Part shown: piece by piece, positions 42,999 through 49,714 of the stretch
How the letters are laid out: each line of letters begins with the position of its first letter
Position numbering within the stretch: the stretch's first letter is position 1
Source: Doryteuthis pealeii
Lineage: Eukaryota > Mollusca > Cephalopoda > Myopsida > Loliginidae
Assembly: GCA_023376005.1 (NCBI GenBank)
Contig: CM042142.1
Location: 49,043,051-49,107,050, forward strand
Length of the DNA: 64,000 nt
Direction: 5' to 3'
Program-made: the position numbers and the translations under genes
The notes under the pieces: model-generated
The model's database searches: none
Seen by the model: the letters and a program-made list of their open reading frames with translations, nothing else
What the model was told of the DNA's origin: nothing

Positions 42999-45900
42999 CT
43001 GTTATTTTGTTTAATGGCATATCAAATCATATGGGCTATTTAATGCCAAGTATTTTTTTTTTTTGTATATGTGATTTTTAAGCAAATAGTTTGTAGGTAA
43101 ATATTTTTGTTTGGTTTTATAAACTGGTAGAAATGATTTTCATTAAGTTCATAGTTGTTTGGTTGTTTTACGGCATATCAACCCTTTTTGGGTCATTTAA
43201 TGCAGAAGTGATTTAATGCAGAAGTGATTTTTTGATAAAAAAAAGTCATAATAGTCATATTAGTTTTCTAAGTATAATCAATTACTTTTATATTCAGTAA
43301 ATACTAATTACAAAAATTCAAAGTTTGGGGAATTGGACAGAAGAGAGCATGAACATATAATTTAAATGAAACTTTGGTTTGAATTTATAAACTCTAGAGA
43401 TGCTTCAAGAAAATCATTTATCTATATCTATTTACACGTATATAAAGGGTAGTTGGTGTGTATGTATGTCCGGAGGAAACTACAAAAATAAAAACAATTA
43501 CAACAGTAAATATATATATATACACACAAATTCACTGTCACCAGAGCTTGCTTTTTATGCAAAAATAATTAAGATTTTATTCATATTCAGGAAGATATTT
43601 AAAAATTAAAATTTTGAAATATGTGTATTTGGGCAGCATTCTTTCATTTATACATGTAGAATTAAACAAAAGACATCTCCTGTTTAACCATTTTATTTTT
43701 GATCTTTTCGAGTTTTTTGGCCAACTTTTTAATGTTTGGTTGAAATTCGTGGATAAGTCCACCAAAGTTCAGGTCCTGAGTACTTTCGGCACTTCGAAGT
43801 GTTATCATCAGGGGTGATGCCCCCACTCTAATTACCGGAATATTCTAATGGAAAATACACACATTCTGCAACAAGAAAAAAATTAACAAAAACTCCAAAT
43901 ACTAGAAGGTTTATACATAAAACAATACAAACCATCCTTAAACAAAATTAATTTCGAATGCAGTACATTTAAAATGCCTGTAACACCTTTCTCATCAATT
44001 TTTCTCCTTCCAGCCTCCACATTAATTTAATTTTTTAAAAACTGGAACACATCACCCCTGATGATGGCACTTCGAAGTGCCGAAAGTACTCGGGACCTGA
44101 ACTTTCGTGGACTTATCCACGAATTCCAACCAAACATTAAAAAGTTGGTCAGAAAACTCGAAAAGATCGAAAATAAAATTGTTAAACAGGAGATGTGTCT
44201 TTTGTTTAATTCTACATGTATAAATTAAAATTTGTATACTAACAGAGGGGTAAGTCATTAGTGCATTATTTTTTTTTCTTTTGGCATGTTTTTTTCCCCC
44301 GCTTTCAAATATAATATGGATTGATTGAATTAATTGCCTTATTTATATTTTATTTTTTTTAAATTGTAAATTATTGAATTAAAATTTCTTACTAACATAA
44401 ATATGTCATATTGTTATATGTAATGTCACTCCCACTACCCAAGCAAAAGAAATTCCTGATATCCTACTGGGTCTGTTTTACGTGGGGATTTTTATGGGGC
44501 AACTAGCAAGGATCCAACTCAAGATAAGTAAATGTAAAATTGTTTTACGAAAGACGATAATCAAAACAAAAAGAAAAACCTTCGATATTTGAATTTAACT
44601 GTTAGAAACATGGTTTTAACATATTTATTTGAATTTTAACAGCAAAACTATCTTTTATGTCTAATTATTAAAAAAAAAAAAATCTGTTTATATATTTTTT
44701 TACAAAAGAGCATGGCAAAAATTAATTTTTTACACCACCCAGAGGGTGTTTTTTTTTTTTTTTTTTTTACTAGTCATAGTAATTTTTTAAAAAGTAACTT
44801 TTATCAATTCCTCTTCAGTGTTATTTTTAAATTTAATATTCTTATTCATTGTTATCTAAAATCTTGTCATTACATGAGTATACCTGTACTATCAAAAATG
44901 AGAACATATATGAAATTGATATGAGCACCTCACGTGAGGTAATGCTAAGCAAGCTAGATTTGCAGACTATTGTTATTGAGTTCCATTCTCACTGGGTGTC
45001 CCATACTTCTGGCCTTGTGCCACATCTAAGCTAAGCTTAAGTAAATAAAATTGATATTCTGATAAGTCATTATTATAATATAAGTTAGTGAATTAGATCA
45101 CTAATTAGGACTAAGCCTATTCTAGCAGTGACCACCCCAAGCGGAGTTTAACAGGTTTGAATTCAGAGTTTTCCTTCTCCTAGACTGGTTGCCTAACCAG
45201 GGTTAAAGAGCCCAGTCTGCCCTACTATTTACCCATAACTGGAGGGAGAGTAGTTGGATTCATACCTTTCCCAAGAATATTAGCACTGAAGTTTTTACAT
45301 GAGTTTTTAAATATATCTTTTCCTATTATAATTGTGATGATGATGTATTAATAGTCATAACTATTGTTTCATGAGGTTATCAATTTATATTTCATTGGTA
45401 TAATTTATATTGAAATCAATGTTTCAATATACATTCAATTTATTATTATTCAATTGTTACAGACAATTTTAATTATTTTGTCACAGACAAAAAACAAAAA
45501 TCTAGACACATGTGGTATTTTATTATAGTTGAAGTTTCATACTAGCAGCAGCAGCCTTAATAAAAAATTTATTAAAAAAAAAATTTTTTTTTAAATTTAA
45601 AAAGGTATATAATGTTTCTTTTAGCCTCCACTTCCTAGTTACAGACAAAAAAAAAATACAAATACACATGACAATTTTTCTTTTTTATGAGGGGGAAAGA
45701 GATAGATTCATGCCTTTTTCCCCCCTATAAGGGCAGAGGTGCAGAGTAAAACACACACAGCCTCATCCAGGATTTGAACTCAGGTCGCCAAGTCCATTTT
45801 CTAGGATGATAACTTTTACACTACCAGTGCCTCCAGTAGATTATGGTTAAGATATCTTTCTACTTTTCAGTCATTCATTGTGTTTGAAGTTCACACTGGC

Positions 45901-48900
45901 TCATAGTTTATTTCAATTGGCACATAAGCATTATTTCCTGTTAGCTCTGACAATTTTGTCTTATTTACAATTCATGTGTTTGTTTTGACAGAGTTAGATT
46001 CAAATTTTTCTAAAAATTACTAACGATATATTTACCAACCCTTCCGCATGAGCAGGATGTAATACAAGGTCAATTTCTAAAGCGGAGTTTAACAGGTTTG
46101 AATTCAGAATTATCCTTCTTCTAGACTGGTTGCTTAACCAAAGTTCAAGAGCCCAGTCTGCCCTACTATTTACCCATAGCTGGAGGGAGAATATTTGGAT
46201 TTATCTTTATTAGTAATGATATACAGCCTACATTATTATAAAATAAAGTAGGTAGAATGGCTTATTGTCAGTATCAGCTGGATAGTGAGGATAATTACTT
46301 CTGTTTCACTAGTGCTAAACCAGGGAGACTTTTTGCATCTGAGATGGAGCATCACACCAACCATCAGCTCCTACTCTCTCAAAAATAATAAATATAACCC
46401 TATTTGTATATGTACGACAATCAATCTTACACAACTCCTGAGGATATTGCGACGTAAGCAGTGTTGATTTGAACATCTTGAAATATTCTTTTTAATTACT
46501 AGCAAGAATATGCACCCTCCGGTCATAAGCATTTAAGTTTTAATGTAATGAAATATATGAAAGTAGAAAGACCAATGAAATTGAATAAAAATACATAAAA
46601 AGATTACACTTATTTTATTTTAATTGGTTTCAATATAAAATTATTCATAGAATTGATTTTGTTACATTGGAGAATAAAATAATAATATAAGAGATCAATA
46701 ACACCAAGTAATTATTTATCAAATCCAGTTTTGTTAAAACCAGTATGCAAATTAACCACAACTTATGTAAACCTTTATTTCTTAGTGATATATAAGACGC
46801 ATTGCAGGATTTTAAACGCACTAATAACATGGACTGTTTTGAGGCAAATCTAACTCAGATTTTCATAGAGACATCGTTAATAAGATTTATTCTATTCTAT
46901 GTATTAATGATTCCGACTATAAATTAAATACTCATTGATAAACTTGCATAATTCTGAGGGTATTGTAATGTAAATAGTGACATAGTTTCGGTTACAGACA
47001 GACACCAAATCTCCATTATAATTCTATTCTATGTATTAATGATTCTAACTATAAATTAAATACTCATTGATAAACTTGCATAATTCTGAGGGTATTGTAA
47101 TGTTAAGTAGTGACATAGTTTCAGTTACAGACAGACACCTAATCTCCATTATAATATGATGATTGAGGAAGGAAATTTACACATTAAATACTCTGAATTT
47201 TTTAGCAGCTAATGATTGCTTATTTCAAATTATTTTTGTTAAAACCAGTGTGCAAAAAAAAAAATTCTTAAAAAAGAAATAAATAAATAAATAAATAAAA
47301 ACATTTTTTTAGCATTTCAAATGAAAAAAAATTAAGTAACTAACTTAATCTTCCCTCTTCTAAAATACAATGTTTCCCCAGGAAGAAAAGTATTAAAAAA
47401 AAAAAAAAAAAAAAAAAAAACTGTCTATCATCCAAGTTAACTTTGGCTGATATTGCAATCATTTATACACTCTGAAAAGAATGATAGTCACTGTAAAAAT
47501 GTTTAAGTGAAATATTGCCAATCCTCTGTACACTTTAACTTCTCACTCACATTTGGCAAATCCCCAATGAGTAAGAAAATGTGAAATGTGTTAGTCAATA
47601 TCTAGAAAGAAAAAAAAATAACCCATCCAACAACTAACCAATCACATTAATATCCAACTAGCAGGATATACCAGAGTATAATTCATTTATTACGTTTGAT
47701 ATGTTTATTTAAGTACTATTGCAAAATAGTTCAATTTTTTAAAAAGTATAATAATTTTGATTTAACTCTCACACTTTTTCTTTCTTTCTTTCCTTCTTTT
47801 TATTACGTTTCGTTTGGTTTGTTTTACGGCATATCAACCTCAGTGGGTCATTTAATGCTGATAAAGTTTTTAAATAAATCAATTCTTAATGGATAATACA
47901 ATTTTTTTTATAAATACATTTTTCTATTTAACCCATAGATGGGACTCTTTTCATTACGTTCAATTGACATAGATTAGTGTTATCACCCCTCTCTCTATCT
48001 TTCTCCTACTTTTTCTTTCTTTTAAATTATATTGTTCTTTATAATTAAAATGGAATTGTTTCTTTATAATAAAAACAGAATGGTCCATTATTTAGCTGAG
48101 GTGATGACATTCATAAGAAATAAGAATTCTGTGGATAAACAACACCAGATATTCAGGATTTACATTTTTGTATTTCATCTTAGATGATTTGGATGGTCTC
48201 ATTTTTAATGAGAGGGTGTTGCAAAATGATAATAGTCATACAAATAAGGAACACAATTATTAATATATATATAGAAGATTATTATCATTATTAGTATATA
48301 AGCAGAAAATTTTTATAAAAGAACAGTAGGTGTGTTATCATTTATCAGTGACACTATCTCATTTTAGTTTAAAGTGCTATTTTCATTTAACGAATCAGGA
48401 TAAAAACTTTATGTATAAACATAATTATTAAACAATATCTGATACTCAGGATTTACATTTACAATGATTTTCTTGCACGATTTAGACAGTCTGATTTTTA
48501 ACCAGAGGGTGTTGCAAGACAGAGATGCTGATAGGTACGTATCCTGCGTACCTGACACACAAATATCTAAAAGGACGCAGTAAAATCATATCTATGCATC
48601 CCAGTTTTTTTCTTTTTTCTTCCCTCACCCCTTTCAAGCTAACTGTAAATACATTTCAATAGTTTCTTAGAAAAAAATTACACAGGATAGTTTACAAGGT
48701 AGGAGTTAGACAGCTTTAGTTGAGACTCATAAATTTTCCTGGGGACTCATTCAAAGCAAATATGTGTGTCCAGGACACTGAATTAAAAAGCTATCGGCAT
48801 CACTGCAAGATGATAAAGGTTGGAAGATTAACAAGCGTATTAATATATAGACGTTTCAACAGCGCAGTGTTAAACACTCTTCTCTCTCCCTTGATGATTC

Positions 48901-49678
48901 CTCGTAGATTCTTAAAAGCAATCATTAAACTACAACTTTCTTATATATTCACTTAACATCTTTTTTGTACATCATTTTATATCTCAAGTGGTAAGTTTTT
49001 AAGCATAGCATCAAAAATAGTATATGACTAATGTAATACAAATCCTGTCATACACATTTTTTAACTACAATGTCGGTTTCTACATGGAATATTTTTGTGA
49101 TAAGGTGTGCTGGAATGCATCATTTAAACTCATAGACTCTGCATAGGCGCGTTGATTAAAGCCAGTTAATTAACATGCTCGAATATGTGGTTAGTTAACT
49201 ATTTAATCACGAATATTGAAAGCCGTTCATTTGCACGTATTCAACACGGATGAACAGATATGCAACCAAGGATTCTACCCAACACTAAGGGACACTGAGG
49301 AACAACCAAAGGATTCTTCACTAAGGATCAGCCTCTGCTTAACACAAGGGATCTCCACTGTAAAGTGCTCTCACTTGAAGCCTCAAAATGGCCACAAAAA
49401 TCGTAACACTACACATCTCACTATCACGAAATAGGAAATTTAATGTAGAAGAACTTAATGTGACTATTTTATTATACAGTGAAAAAAAAAATCCATTTTT
49501 GTTTTACGACAAACAATAATCAAAACAGAATAGTTTTGACGCCTCCCACCAATTAAAAAAAAAAAAAAAAATTAAATTTTTTAATTAATTTGAATTTTAA
49601 CTGTGAGATATTTGATTTTATTAGAAAGAAAATATATTTATTTGAATTTTGACAGCAAAACTATTCTTTTATGTTTAG

Positions 49679-49714
<36 letters not shown>

